Origin: Ulvibacterium marinum
GTDB lineage: Bacteria > Bacteroidota > Bacteroidia > Flavobacteriales > Flavobacteriaceae
Reading direction: 5' to 3'
Length of the DNA stretch: 64,000 bases
NCBI RefSeq assembly: GCF_003626755.1
Contig: NZ_RBCJ01000004.1
Location: 62,001 to 126,000 of the forward strand
In this document: positions 8,528 through 17,161 of the stretch, piece by piece
Layout: each line of letters starts with the position of its first letter
Position numbering within the stretch: the stretch's first letter is position 1
Translations under genes and position numbers: made by a program
Notes under the pieces: model-generated
What the model saw: the letters and a program-made list of their open reading frames with translations, nothing else
Database searches by the model: none
Told to the model about the DNA's origin: nothing

Positions 8528-9313
8528 TTACTTTATATAAGGAATTGTTTTTAGGATATGATCAATAGCGTTGAGGCGTGCAATTGTCTTTTTATTAGCA
8601 TTTATAATCACCCAAGGGGCATGCGGAGTATTCGTTTTATCCAGCATTACTTCCTTGTACTTGGTATATTCCTCCCAAAGTTCTTGGGCCCGCTCATCTA
8701 CAGGGGACATTTTCCATCGCTTTAGATTACTTTCCTTGATGTCCTCAAAGCGTTTTTGCTGTTCTTCCTTGGTTATGGAAAAATAAAATTTGATCAAATA
8801 GGTATTTGATTGAATGATCATTTTCTCAAAATCGTTCACTTGGGACATAAATATGTTATACTCCTCAGGTGTACAAAAACCGTTTACGGGCTCGACCACG
8901 GCCCTATTATACCAACTCCGATCAAAGAAAACTATTTTACCTGGTTCTGGAAGGTTATTCACATATCTTTGAAAATACCACTGTCCTTTCTCATCTTCCG
9001 TGGGCTTGTTCAGTGCTACTATTCTATAGTACCTAGGATTAATGTAGGCAGAAATTCGGCGGATCGCTCCTCCCTTTCCGGCAGCATCACGACCCTCGAA
9101 AAGGACCACTATCTTTTTTCGATTCTCTATAGCCCAAGTCTGTAACTTTACCAGCTCAACCTGACGTCTCCTCAAATTGGTTTCATATTGCGTATCCCTT
9201 AACGCCTTTTCCAAATCCAAGTGTTTACTTGCAAAAAGACTCCGTAAACCTATTTTACTATTTAACAATTTCAGATTTTCCTCGGATAAATCCAGATCTT
9301 TAAGTGAATCCAT
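8528..9313 (-). CDS. Polyphosphate kinase 2 family protein (second of tandem pair)
   Basis: This 261-residue PPK2-family kinase transfers phosphate between polyphosphate and nucleotides. It has Walker A GRDAAGKGG at residues 74-82, the PPK2 Walker B/lid motif FFDRSWYNRAVVEP, and YFQRYVNNLPEPG between them. It is the downstream member of a tandem duplication; one base separates it from the stop of the upstream copy, so both should be on one mRNA. The two proteins share all active-site blocks but diverge at their N-termini, which suggests different nucleotide preference or mixed oligomers. The direction (NDP or NTP synthesis) cannot be told by eye. Confidence 0.92.
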   Translation of the reverse strand: MDSLKDLDLSEENLKLLNSKIGLRSLFASKHLDLEKALRDTQYETNLRRRQVELVKLQTWAIENRKKIVVLFEGRDAAGKGGAIRRISAYINPRYYRIVALNKPTEDEKGQWYFQRYVNNLPEPGKIVFFDRSWYNRAVVEPVNGFCTPEEYNIFMSQVNDFEKMIIQSNTYLIKFYFSITKEEQQKRFEDIKESNLKRWKMSPVDERAQELWEEYTKYKEVMLDKTNTPHAPWVIINANKKTIARLNAIDHILKTIPYIK

Positions 9314-9314
9314 A

Positions 9315-10163
9315 TCAAATATCTATTTGCTTTGCATTCCTATAATAGCGAACAATTACATTGGGATCAGGTTGAATCGGTATTTTTGAATAATCCTTCT
9401 CCCGGTAATCAAATTTTGAAAGTACATAGCGCATACTTTCTAAACGTGCTGTTTGTTTATCATTGGTCTTTACTATAATCCAAGGGCTAAAATCGGTGTG
9501 GGTTCTCGTAAACATTTGTTCCTTGTAGTAGGTGTACTTGTCCCAAAGTTCCTGGCCTTTCATATCGACCGGACTAAACTTCCACTGCTTTAGCGGATTT
9601 CTAAGTCGGGCGGTAAACCTTTTTTTCTGTACTTCCTTGGAGATGGAAAACCAGAACTTGATCAATATGACACCATCTTCGTAGAGCATATGTTCAAATC
9701 CGGGTACCTGGACCATAAATTGTGCATACTGTTCTTCATTGCAAAAACCCATTACAGGTTCTACTACAGCCCTATTATACCAGCTTCGGTCAAAAAAAAC
9801 GATTTCCCCAGGGTTGGGAAGTTCCTTGATATATCTTCTAAAATACCATTGTCCTTTTTCGTTTTCTGTTGGTTTGGAAAGGGCAACAACCCTTGCTGTC
9901 CTAGGGTTCAAATGCTCGTAGAAACGCTTTATGGAGCCCCCTTTTCCGGCAGCATCCCTACCCTCGAAAAGAATTGCAACGCGTAGATTGTTCTTGGAAA
10001 CCCACTGTTGTAGTGAAACCAATTCACTTTGAAGTTTTATGAGCTCCAATTCATACTTCAGTTTTTTAACAACATTGTCAATTTTTATGTTTTTCCTATT
10101 GGCAATATCAATTAAATCCTTTCTTGTTTTTACGCCCAATAGATCCTCAGAAGTGTATTGCAT
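9315..10163 (-). CDS. Polyphosphate kinase 2 family protein (first of tandem pair)
   Basis: This 282-residue PPK2-family enzyme has Walker A GRDAAGKGG at residues 68-76, FFDRSWYNRAVVEPVMGFC, and the WKFSPVDMKGQELW block also found in its neighbour. It has a longer C-terminus than the 261-residue copy, ending in a VIVRYYRNAKQIDI tail. It leads the two-gene unit. The 187 bases upstream separate it from the lipoprotein gene, and I see no clear -7 element there. No ppk1 or ppx gene lies in the window. Confidence 0.92.
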   Translation of the reverse strand: MQYTSEDLLGVKTRKDLIDIANRKNIKIDNVVKKLKYELELIKLQSELVSLQQWVSKNNLRVAILFEGRDAAGKGGSIKRFYEHLNPRTARVVALSKPTENEKGQWYFRRYIKELPNPGEIVFFDRSWYNRAVVEPVMGFCNEEQYAQFMVQVPGFEHMLYEDGVILIKFWFSISKEVQKKRFTARLRNPLKQWKFSPVDMKGQELWDKYTYYKEQMFTRTHTDFSPWIIVKTNDKQTARLESMRYVLSKFDYREKDYSKIPIQPDPNVIVRYYRNAKQIDI

Positions 10164-10350
10164 AGTGGTCGCTAGTTTTCAGAAACAATTATCTGTTTAA
10201 ACAATAGAAATATCACGAGTCCAAAAAAGTAATGGCACCTCGATTGTCCAATAATTCCTCAAAATAGTGTTTTTATGCAAATTTGATAGGGTATACCAAT
10301 AGAATTAAAAGGATTTTTGAGAAAAAGATAAATTAAAGATGGGAAAATTT

Positions 10351-10947
10351 TTATTTGAATGGTCCGATCATAATATGTGCACGGAAAGTTCCGGGATCCA
10401 TAAGCCATGGCATTCCTTTTTCGTGAGGTTTATCTGGTAGTCCGGTGGATTCCGTAGTCGCAAAAGGCGTGTAGATAACATAGCGATATTGACCGTCTTT
10501 AAGTTCTCCTGTAGCCTTGTCGTAGGCTGTATCACTTCCAAAATACACATACATCATACTAGGTTCTTTTGGCATTTGAATCTTACCGGCAGCCACTTCC
10601 GCCCCTCTGATTTCCCTTTTCTCCTTAAAATCCTTGCCCTGGGCCGAGAGTTCCCTTCCTCGTTTCATAAAGGGTTCCAGTTTTTTTGAATAGCAAGAGA
10701 CACTAATACCTTCCTTTTTAGGGTCATCGGCCAAACAGACCAGATTATTGGTGCCTTCGCGCAAAACGACGAACTCGCCCGATCCATTATAGCCATAAAC
10801 CATAGCCCCGTCCTTTTCAGCCTCGGGCGCAGGGAGTGTAGCCGTCTTTATTTGCACAGCTGCGGGAAGGATTTCAGGTTTCTCCATTTCTTGACAAGAA
10901 AGGGGGATAAAAGCCAGTATCAGGAGGAAGGAAGTTAAATTTTTCAT
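10351..10947 (-). CDS. Secreted lipoprotein of unknown function
   Basis: This 198-residue protein has a short basic start, a hydrophobic stretch (LTSFLLILAFI) and a lipobox-like PLSC with Cys at about residue 18, so it is probably an outer-membrane or periplasmic lipoprotein. The mature part includes MVYGYNGSGEFVVLREGTN, a VSCYSKKLEPFMKRG segment and a C-terminal FRAHIMIGPFK. I do not recognise an enzyme family. It is a single gene between the PPK2 pair and valS, all on the same strand but with long gaps. Confidence 0.75.
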   Translation of the reverse strand: MKNLTSFLLILAFIPLSCQEMEKPEILPAAVQIKTATLPAPEAEKDGAMVYGYNGSGEFVVLREGTNNLVCLADDPKKEGISVSCYSKKLEPFMKRGRELSAQGKDFKEKREIRGAEVAAGKIQMPKEPSMMYVYFGSDTAYDKATGELKDGQYRYVIYTPFATTESTGLPDKPHEKGMPWLMDPGTFRAHIMIGPFK

Positions 10948-11055
10948 GGTATTCTAGTTTTCCTTAAAGATAAATATACTGTAGGAGTTTTTCCATAAGC
11001 AGAGATAAAAAGAACAACAAATATCAAAAATTGAAATAAATTAAGAACATGAAAA

Positions 11056-11080
11056 TAGTTTACGCAACGACCGTAAACTA
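11056..11080 (-). terminator. Hairpin downstream of valS
   Basis: A perfect 9-bp inverted repeat (TAGTTTACG / CGTAAACTA, 7-base loop) starts 25 bases past the valS stop. On the minus strand it is followed by only a short T run (TTTTC), so it is a weak intrinsic terminator or an mRNA end-stabilising hairpin. Confidence 0.5.
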
Positions 11081-11105
11081 ATTCCATTTACCTAAAACAT
11101 ATAAT

Positions 11106-13739
11106 TTACCCCAAGCTGGCCAAACTCTTTTCCAAAGTCTCGATTTTGGCTTCGGCATCCGCAGCCTTCTTTTTTTCAATAGCCACTACCTGCTCCGGAG
11201 CATTGTTTACGAAACGTTCATTGGATAGTTTCTTTTGAACGGATTGCAAAAAACCTTTGGTGTAGTTCAACTCGTCCTCTATTTTCTTGATTTCGGCATC
11301 CACATCTATAGCCCCAGCAATAGGGATAAAATATTCATTGCTTTTGACACGAAAAGTCAATGCCCCTTCCAAACCGTTTTCTACATGAGAAACTTTGGAA
11401 ACATGGGTCAATTTCTGAATGATTACGTCCCAAGCGTTCGAAACCTTTTCTTGGTTCAGGATGGACAACTCCAAAGCTTCCTTCATAGGAATATTTTTTT
11501 CCTTTCGTATGGTCCGTATGCCCGAGATTACCTCGGAGGCAAAATCGAATCCCTTGATCAGTCCCTCATCCACTTCTTCCTCTATTTTGGGCCATTCGGC
11601 TATAATAAGTGCCTGTTGCGGGTCTCGCTTAGCGATATGTTGCCAAATCTCCTCGCTCAAAAACGGCATAAAGGGATGTAACAATTTCAAATTTTGCTCA
11701 AAGAGATGAATTATGGAATCAAAAGTGGTTTTGTCTATAGGTTGTTGATAAGCCGGTTTTGAGATTTCCAAAAGCCAAGAACAGAAATCCTCCCAGACCA
11801 ATTTGTACGTGGTCATCAACGCATCCGAAATACGATATTTACCAAAGTGATCCTCTATTTCCAACAATGTCTGGTTAAATTTGGCAGTATACCAGGCAAC
11901 ACCAAGCTTGGCAGCCTCCGGTTGGGGCAGGTCACTTACCTCCCATCCCTTCACCAAACGAAAGGCGTTCCAAACCTTATTGGCGAAGTTTTTTCCCTGC
12001 TGGCATAAAGTCTCATCGAACATAAGGTCGTTGCCAGCGGCAGAGCTCAACAAAAGTCCCACACGAACACCACCGGCGCCATACTCTTCTATCAATTTTA
12101 GGGCATCCGGCGAGTTTCCCAAGGATTTGGACATTTTACGGCGTTGTTTATCCCTAACGATTCCAGTAAAATATACATTCTTGAAAGGAGGTTCCTTACG
12201 ATATTCATAACCGGAGATAATCATTCGGGCTACCCAAAAAAATATGATATCCGGGGCCGTGACCAAATCACTTGTTGGATAATAATAGTTGATGTCCTTG
12301 CTATCAGGTTCCAAAATCCCGTTAAAAACGGTTATAGGCCATAACCAGGAGGAGAACCAGGTATCCACAACATCTTCGTCCTGCCTTAGATCGGCAATGG
12401 TCAAGTTAGGGTTATTGGATTTTTCTTTGGCCAACTGCAACGCATCATCAATATTTTCCGCCACTACAAAATCATTTTGCCCATCCCCGAAATAGTACGC
12501 CGGTATTTGTTGTCCCCACCATAGTTGGCGCGAAATGTTCCAATCGCGGATGTTCTCCATCCAATTGCGATATAGATTTTCGAACTTTTTTGGAAAAAAC
12601 TTTACCTCACCGGTTTCCAATACTGCACTTAAGGCCGGTTTTACTAGTTCCTCCATCTTCAAAAACCACTGATCGGACAATCGTGGTTCTATTATCGCTT
12701 TGGTCCTTTCCGAAGTTCCTACCTTATTTACGTAATTTTCAGTCTTTACCAAAAATCCTTTTTCTTCCAATTCCTTGGCAATTTCCTTCCGAACCAAAAA
12801 TCGATCTTTGCCTTCATAGTGAAGACCGTAGGAATTTAAAGACGCATCGGCATTAAAGATATCAATGACCTCCAAAATGTGCTTCACCCCTAATGCTTGG
12901 TCATTTACATCGTGTGCAGGGGTCACTTTTAAGCATCCCGTACCGAATTCCAAATCAACATACTCGTCTTCAATAATCGGTATGGTACGATTACAAATAG
13001 GCACTATGGCCTTCTTACCTTTCAAATGTTTATAGCGTTCGTCCTTAGGATTTATACAAATGGCCGTATCTCCCAGTATAGTCTCTGGACGCGTGGTAGC
13101 TATCGTTACTTTTTCCTCAGATCCTTCTATGGGATAGGATAAATAATACAGCAAACCCTGTCTTTCCTCATAGACCACTTCTTCATCGGAAAGGGTAGTC
13201 TGGGCCTCAGGATCCCAATTTACCATGCGATAACCCCTATATATCAATCCCTTATCAAAAAGGTCTACAAAAATCTTGATGACAGAGTCTGACATGTTGT
13301 CATTCATGGTAAAAGCAGTTCTTTCCCAATCACAGGAACATCCCAATTTCTTTAACTGCTCCAGAATCACCCCACCGTAATTATGGGTCCAATCCCAAGC
13401 ATGCTTTAAAAACTCTTCTCGGGATATGTCGGTCTTGTTAATTCCCTGTTCCTTTAGTTTGGCTACCACCTTTGCTTCGGTGGCAATGGAAGCATGGTCG
13501 GTTCCCGGAACCCAACAAGCATTCTTTCCTAAAAGTCGTGCTCTGCGTATTAGGACATCCTGAATAGTGTTATTGAGCATATGCCCCATGTGGAGTACCC
13601 CGGTCACATTAGGTGGAGGAATTACAATGGTATAAGGCTCCCTTTCGTCCGGCTCCGAATGAAAGTACTTATGTTGCATCCAGTAGTCATACCAATGGTT
13701 TTCCACGGTATTAGGCTCATATTTTGATGGGATATCCAT
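11106..13739 (-). CDS. valS: Valine--tRNA ligase
   Basis: This class I aminoacyl-tRNA synthetase has 877 residues from the chosen start MDIPSKYEPN. The HIGH-type motif is HMGH at residues 50-53 (in PPNVTGVLHMGH), and the KMSKS motif begins at residue 535. The editing domain includes TTRPETILGDTA and the catalytic core includes GRD-type contexts common to ValS/IleS. The C-terminal 70 residues form the tRNA-binding coiled coil typical of ValS. An in-frame ATG twelve codons upstream exists but lies outside the conserved part. A good -33/-7 promoter lies about 110 bases upstream, back-to-back with that of the DUF1573 gene. Confidence 0.97.
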   Translation of the reverse strand: MDIPSKYEPNTVENHWYDYWMQHKYFHSEPDEREPYTIVIPPPNVTGVLHMGHMLNNTIQDVLIRRARLLGKNACWVPGTDHASIATEAKVVAKLKEQGINKTDISREEFLKHAWDWTHNYGGVILEQLKKLGCSCDWERTAFTMNDNMSDSVIKIFVDLFDKGLIYRGYRMVNWDPEAQTTLSDEEVVYEERQGLLYYLSYPIEGSEEKVTIATTRPETILGDTAICINPKDERYKHLKGKKAIVPICNRTIPIIEDEYVDLEFGTGCLKVTPAHDVNDQALGVKHILEVIDIFNADASLNSYGLHYEGKDRFLVRKEIAKELEEKGFLVKTENYVNKVGTSERTKAIIEPRLSDQWFLKMEELVKPALSAVLETGEVKFFPKKFENLYRNWMENIRDWNISRQLWWGQQIPAYYFGDGQNDFVVAENIDDALQLAKEKSNNPNLTIADLRQDEDVVDTWFSSWLWPITVFNGILEPDSKDINYYYPTSDLVTAPDIIFFWVARMIISGYEYRKEPPFKNVYFTGIVRDKQRRKMSKSLGNSPDALKLIEEYGAGGVRVGLLLSSAAGNDLMFDETLCQQGKNFANKVWNAFRLVKGWEVSDLPQPEAAKLGVAWYTAKFNQTLLEIEDHFGKYRISDALMTTYKLVWEDFCSWLLEISKPAYQQPIDKTTFDSIIHLFEQNLKLLHPFMPFLSEEIWQHIAKRDPQQALIIAEWPKIEEEVDEGLIKGFDFASEVISGIRTIRKEKNIPMKEALELSILNQEKVSNAWDVIIQKLTHVSKVSHVENGLEGALTFRVKSNEYFIPIAGAIDVDAEIKKIEDELNYTKGFLQSVQKKLSNERFVNNAPEQVVAIEKKKAADAEAKIETLEKSLASLG

Positions 13740-13846
13740 TTTTTGGAATAGTTTTTGGTGAATTAACGGCGGCACTAAAAACTGTGCTGAAGGTGAATGT
13801 TAAATATTGATAAGTTTAGGGCCTTTTGCCCGAGTTAAATACGAAA

Positions 13847-13876
13847 CAAAAATAAGTAACGTTAATAGATAACAAA
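13847..13876 (-). promoter_or_regulatory. valS promoter (-33/-7)
   Basis: On the minus strand TATTTTTG (13847-13854, written CAAAAATA on the plus strand) and an upstream TTTG (13873-13876) are separated by 18 bases, matching the Bacteroidota housekeeping promoter. It predicts a leader of about 100 bases for valS. Confidence 0.6.
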
Positions 13877-13881
13877 AGGAT

Positions 13882-13913
13882 TTTGGAGGTTCATCTGAAA
13901 AGATTTACTTTTG
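13882..13913 (+). promoter_or_regulatory. DUF1573-gene promoter (-33/-7)
   Basis: TTTG at 13882-13885 and TACTTTTG at 13906-13913 are spaced by 20 bases, a good match to the TTTG/TAnnTTTG pattern. The start lies about 120 bases before the ATG at 14040. Only about 5 bases separate this -33 box from the divergent valS -33 box. Confidence 0.6.
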
Positions 13914-14039
13914 AGATTCACCCAAAACGAAAGATAGTAGCAATTGCAGTTATGGATTCCTGCCATAAATTTACTTAAAAGCAGGTTTTGACTAACAGGG
14001 AGTTGCACATGCCATTGAAAAACAATTAAAACCACGATT

Positions 14040-14429
14040 ATGAAAAAAATAGTACTTGTATTATTTATGGGCCTAATGGGTTTAGGCCTTACTGCTCAGG
14101 TAAAAGCCCCGAAAATTGAGTTTAAGGCCGAAACAGTAGACTATGGAACCATTGAAAAAGGCAGTGATGGTGTACGAGTCTTTGAATTCACGAACACTGG
14201 TGAAGCTCCATTGATCGTAAGCAAAGTAAGCTCTAGCTGTGGGTGCACGATTCCTAAAAAGCCAGAAGAGCCTATTTTACCGGGTAAGACAGGAGAAATC
14301 AAGGTGAAATACGACACCAATCGTGTTGGTCCCATACGAAAAGCCATTACGGTAATATCCAATGCGGACACACCTACAAAAGTCTTAAAGATAAAAGGGG
14401 AAGTTAAAGCTCCGGAAGGAAAGAAATGA
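14040..14429 (+). CDS. DUF1573 domain-containing secreted protein
   Basis: This 129-residue protein has a clear signal peptide (MKKIVLVLFMGLMGLGLTAQ) followed by one DUF1573 domain, an Ig-like beta sandwich with the family hallmark SSCGCTIP and GKTGEIKVKYDTNRVGPIRKAITV. The family is exported and very abundant in Bacteroidota; its role is not settled. The gene has its own promoter and ends in a strong bidirectional terminator shared with the convergent protease. Confidence 0.92.
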   Translation: MKKIVLVLFMGLMGLGLTAQVKAPKIEFKAETVDYGTIEKGSDGVRVFEFTNTGEAPLIVSKVSSSCGCTIPKKPEEPILPGKTGEIKVKYDTNRVGPIRKAITVISNADTPTKVLKIKGEVKAPEGKK

Positions 14430-14459
14430 TTCACTACAGAATCTAAATCTCTTAAAAAG

Positions 14460-14489
14460 AAAAACCCTGATTTTAAAATCAGGGTTTTT
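14460..14489. terminator. Bidirectional intrinsic terminator
   Basis: A 30-base perfect palindrome (arms AAAAACCCTGATTTT and its complement) carries an A run on one side and a T run on the other, so it can end transcription from both directions. It lies 31 bases past the DUF1573 stop and overlaps the stop codon of the convergent protease gene. Confidence 0.88.
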
Positions 14490-15828
14490 CTTTGAATAAA
14501 TCCTTCAGTACAAAGGTATAAAGCAAATCCTTATCCTGCCTTGCAATACGTACGCGAATACGCTTTCCTTCCTTTTCGTTTAGCATTTGCAAAATTTCCT
14601 GAAGTTTATATCTATGTACGCTTTTCCCGTTTACGGACAACACCACATCGCCCTCCTTTAGTCCCGCAATCTCGGCCGGGCTTCCAGCCCTAATTCCGGA
14701 TACCACAATTTCGGGAACCAAACTTAACCTTGTACGGTTTTCCAAAAGAATCTGTACGTCACCGAACGACTTTTTATTGCTTTGGACAACACCATTGCTA
14801 TTTGCTATACTCTCGGATACATAGCGTACGCCATCGTGTTGTAACTCTATACCGCTCATATTGTAATGGAAGGGCATTTTAAAATTCTTGTTCTTTCTAA
14901 GGGTGAACTTGTTATTGGTATAATCAAAAACAATATTGAACCGTTTTAACACCTCGCCCCCAATGCTTCCATTTCTATCCCCCAAATACCTGATTGCACC
15001 AAACGATTTACGTTCCGGGAAAGCGGCTTTGGCATCTTTTAGGGAAAAACTACCCAATTTTATACTGTTTATTTTGGTGCGCTTCCCAAAGATATCACCA
15101 CTTAGTCCTTTCCCAAGAAAATCATCATAATTCTTGTCCGGTATCCCTATTTCATCATTTTCAAAAAGCCAAACGGCATCGCTACTCCCAGTATCCAACA
15201 GAAGCCGAACGGGTAAATCCTCAGCGTCTTTTAGGAAAATACTTCCATCCACATAGGCTTTCTTGGCCGCGACCGATAGCGGAAGTGTTTCACTCCTTTT
15301 ATCCTTTTTATATACATAGGACGCAGGGTCATGAAATTTAATGACTTTTGAAGCATAGTTTATATCAACAACAAAATCCCTAAAAAGGTCATATCCAATG
15401 ATGCCATGTACTGTAATCCCCAGGCTTGGGGAAAAATTAAGGTCTTTGTCCAAGACCACATATAGGAGTTGGTCCCTATTTTGTACGTTTTTCAATGCAA
15501 ATGTGTTTCCCTTGGAACTTAGGGCCTTTATGGGCTCTCCATCGCCCAGTCCCCTAATGGTAATTTCGGAAACGTCTTTTATTTGAACCGAATCCTGATC
15601 GGAAAGATTAAACAATATGGGCTTGCTGACTCCGGAATCCAATATGAAGGATAGCTCGGTTCCATTCACCTCCATTGGGATGATAATGAGATTATTAATG
15701 AGTTCAAACCTTACTTTTTGGTATTTCTGTCCTTCGGGCAAATCAAATCCCTGGGCAATCCCAACTAGTGGAAAGCTCATTAACAAAAATGTAAAATAAA
15801 CAAGTATCCTGTTCAATTTCCTCAGCAT
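14479..15828 (-). CDS. Secreted retropepsin-like aspartyl protease with C-terminal PDZ domain
   Basis: The 449-residue product from the chosen start (MLRKLNRILVYF) has a signal peptide ending near GIAQG. Two aspartyl-protease halves follow, marked by FILDSG and LLLDTGSSDAVW. The PDZ domain (IRAGSPAEIAGLKEGDVVLSVNG) occupies the last 90 residues. Such enzymes act in the periplasm or at the outer membrane; the PDZ domain probably binds C-termini of substrates. The first half has DSG and the second DTGS, so both catalytic aspartates are present. A longer reading with 30 extra residues lacks signal-peptide character. The stop is buried in the shared terminator. Confidence 0.88.
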   Translation of the reverse strand: MLRKLNRILVYFTFLLMSFPLVGIAQGFDLPEGQKYQKVRFELINNLIIIPMEVNGTELSFILDSGVSKPILFNLSDQDSVQIKDVSEITIRGLGDGEPIKALSSKGNTFALKNVQNRDQLLYVVLDKDLNFSPSLGITVHGIIGYDLFRDFVVDINYASKVIKFHDPASYVYKKDKRSETLPLSVAAKKAYVDGSIFLKDAEDLPVRLLLDTGSSDAVWLFENDEIGIPDKNYDDFLGKGLSGDIFGKRTKINSIKLGSFSLKDAKAAFPERKSFGAIRYLGDRNGSIGGEVLKRFNIVFDYTNNKFTLRKNKNFKMPFHYNMSGIELQHDGVRYVSESIANSNGVVQSNKKSFGDVQILLENRTRLSLVPEIVVSGIRAGSPAEIAGLKEGDVVLSVNGKSVHRYKLQEILQMLNEKEGKRIRVRIARQDKDLLYTFVLKDLFKEKP

Positions 15829-15970
15829 TAATACTATATGACTATTAAATTTACATATTTTCCTGGTTGCTTCGTCATTTATTAACAAAATATTCGATAT
15901 ATCAAATAAAATCTCCATGTATTGTTTTGTCCATTAGGTTTTCCCATTTTTGTGGAAAACTAACAACGTT

Positions 15971-17161
15971 ATGCCCTCCATATCCCAAAAAGGACAAGTA
16001 ATGCCGGAATCACCAATACGAAAGTTGGTGCCTTTTGCCGAGGAGGCCAAAAGAAAGGGAATTAAGGTCATTCACTTAAATATTGGACAACCTGATATTA
16101 AAACGCCCCAAGTTGCACTTGATGCAGTAAAAAACAATACTTTGGAGGTCTTGGAATACAGCCGCACCGAAGGTTCGGAGGCCTATCGGGAAAAAATAGC
16201 CGATTATTACGCTGAAAAGGGTATTGAGGTTTCCGCTAATGAAATTATGGTTACTACCGGTGGTTCCGAAGCTTTGTCCTTTGCCATGGGCAGTATTGCC
16301 GATAATGGTGATGAAATTATAATTCCCGAACCGTTTTATGCCAATTACAATGGATTCGCGACAGCTTCAGGAATCAAAGTTTTGCCCGTAGTTTCCCAAA
16401 TAGAGGACAATTTCGCCCTTCCCGCTATTGAGGAATTCGAAAAGCTCATAACAAATAGCACCAGGGCCATTTTAATTTGTAATCCCGGTAATCCTACCGG
16501 ATATCTGTATACCAAGAAAGAGATACAAAAATTAGCAGAAATCGTAAAAAAGCATGACCTGTTTTTAATAGCCGATGAAGTATATCGTGAATTTGCCTAT
16601 GATGGTAGGGAACACCATTCCATTTTAAGGGAACCTGGACTGGATGAAAATGCTATCGTAATAGATTCCGTTTCCAAAAGATATAGTATGTGCGGGGCAC
16701 GAATAGGATATTTGGTTTCCAGAAATAACAAACTCATTAAGACTGCCTTAAAGTTTGCGCAAGCCCGATTATCACCCCCTACCTATGCCCAAATTGCCAG
16801 TGAGGCCGCTTTAAGCACCCCTCAAAGTTATTTTGATGAGGTAAATAAAGAATATACAGAAAGACGGGACGTCCTTATAGCCGAGTTGGAAAAAATAGAG
16901 GGTGTAAAGATAGGAAAGCCGCAAGGTGCTTTTTATTGTATCGTTGAGCTTCCTATAAAAGATGCGGATGATTTTGCCCAGTGGCTTTTGGAAGACTTTA
17001 GGATAAACAATGAAACCGTAATGGTTGCTCCAGCGGCCGGATTCTATGCTACCGAGGGATTGGGGAAGAACCAGGTACGAATTGCCTATGTGTTGGAGAG
17101 GGATAGCTTAAAAAGGGCGGTGAATATACTACAAGAGGCCCTCAAGAGTTATATAGGTTGA
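15971..17161 (+). CDS. Pyridoxal-phosphate-dependent class I/II aminotransferase
   Basis: This 396-residue fold-type I aminotransferase has the PLP lysine at K236 in DSVSKRYSMCG, the CNPGNPTGYLY segment, DEVYREF with the PLP-binding Asp and Tyr, and RIAYV with the carboxylate-binding Arg near the end. It belongs to the aspartate/aromatic aminotransferase group. The exact amino acid is uncertain; aspartate, aromatic amino acids or kynurenine are all possible. The start MPSISQKGQV is chosen over one seven codons earlier. Its TGA overlaps the murB ATG by one base, so the two are translationally coupled. Confidence 0.9.
   Translation: MPSISQKGQVMPESPIRKLVPFAEEAKRKGIKVIHLNIGQPDIKTPQVALDAVKNNTLEVLEYSRTEGSEAYREKIADYYAEKGIEVSANEIMVTTGGSEALSFAMGSIADNGDEIIIPEPFYANYNGFATASGIKVLPVVSQIEDNFALPAIEEFEKLITNSTRAILICNPGNPTGYLYTKKEIQKLAEIVKKHDLFLIADEVYREFAYDGREHHSILREPGLDENAIVIDSVSKRYSMCGARIGYLVSRNNKLIKTALKFAQARLSPPTYAQIASEAALSTPQSYFDEVNKEYTERRDVLIAELEKIEGVKIGKPQGAFYCIVELPIKDADDFAQWLLEDFRINNETVMVAPAAGFYATEGLGKNQVRIAYVLERDSLKRAVNILQEALKSYIG

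Noticed and set aside
13740-14039. The 300-base gap between valS and the DUF1573 gene as a riboswitch or T-box
   Set aside because: Apart from the two promoters I see no conserved stem or T-box-like NNTGGNACC element; T-boxes are also not expected in Bacteroidota.
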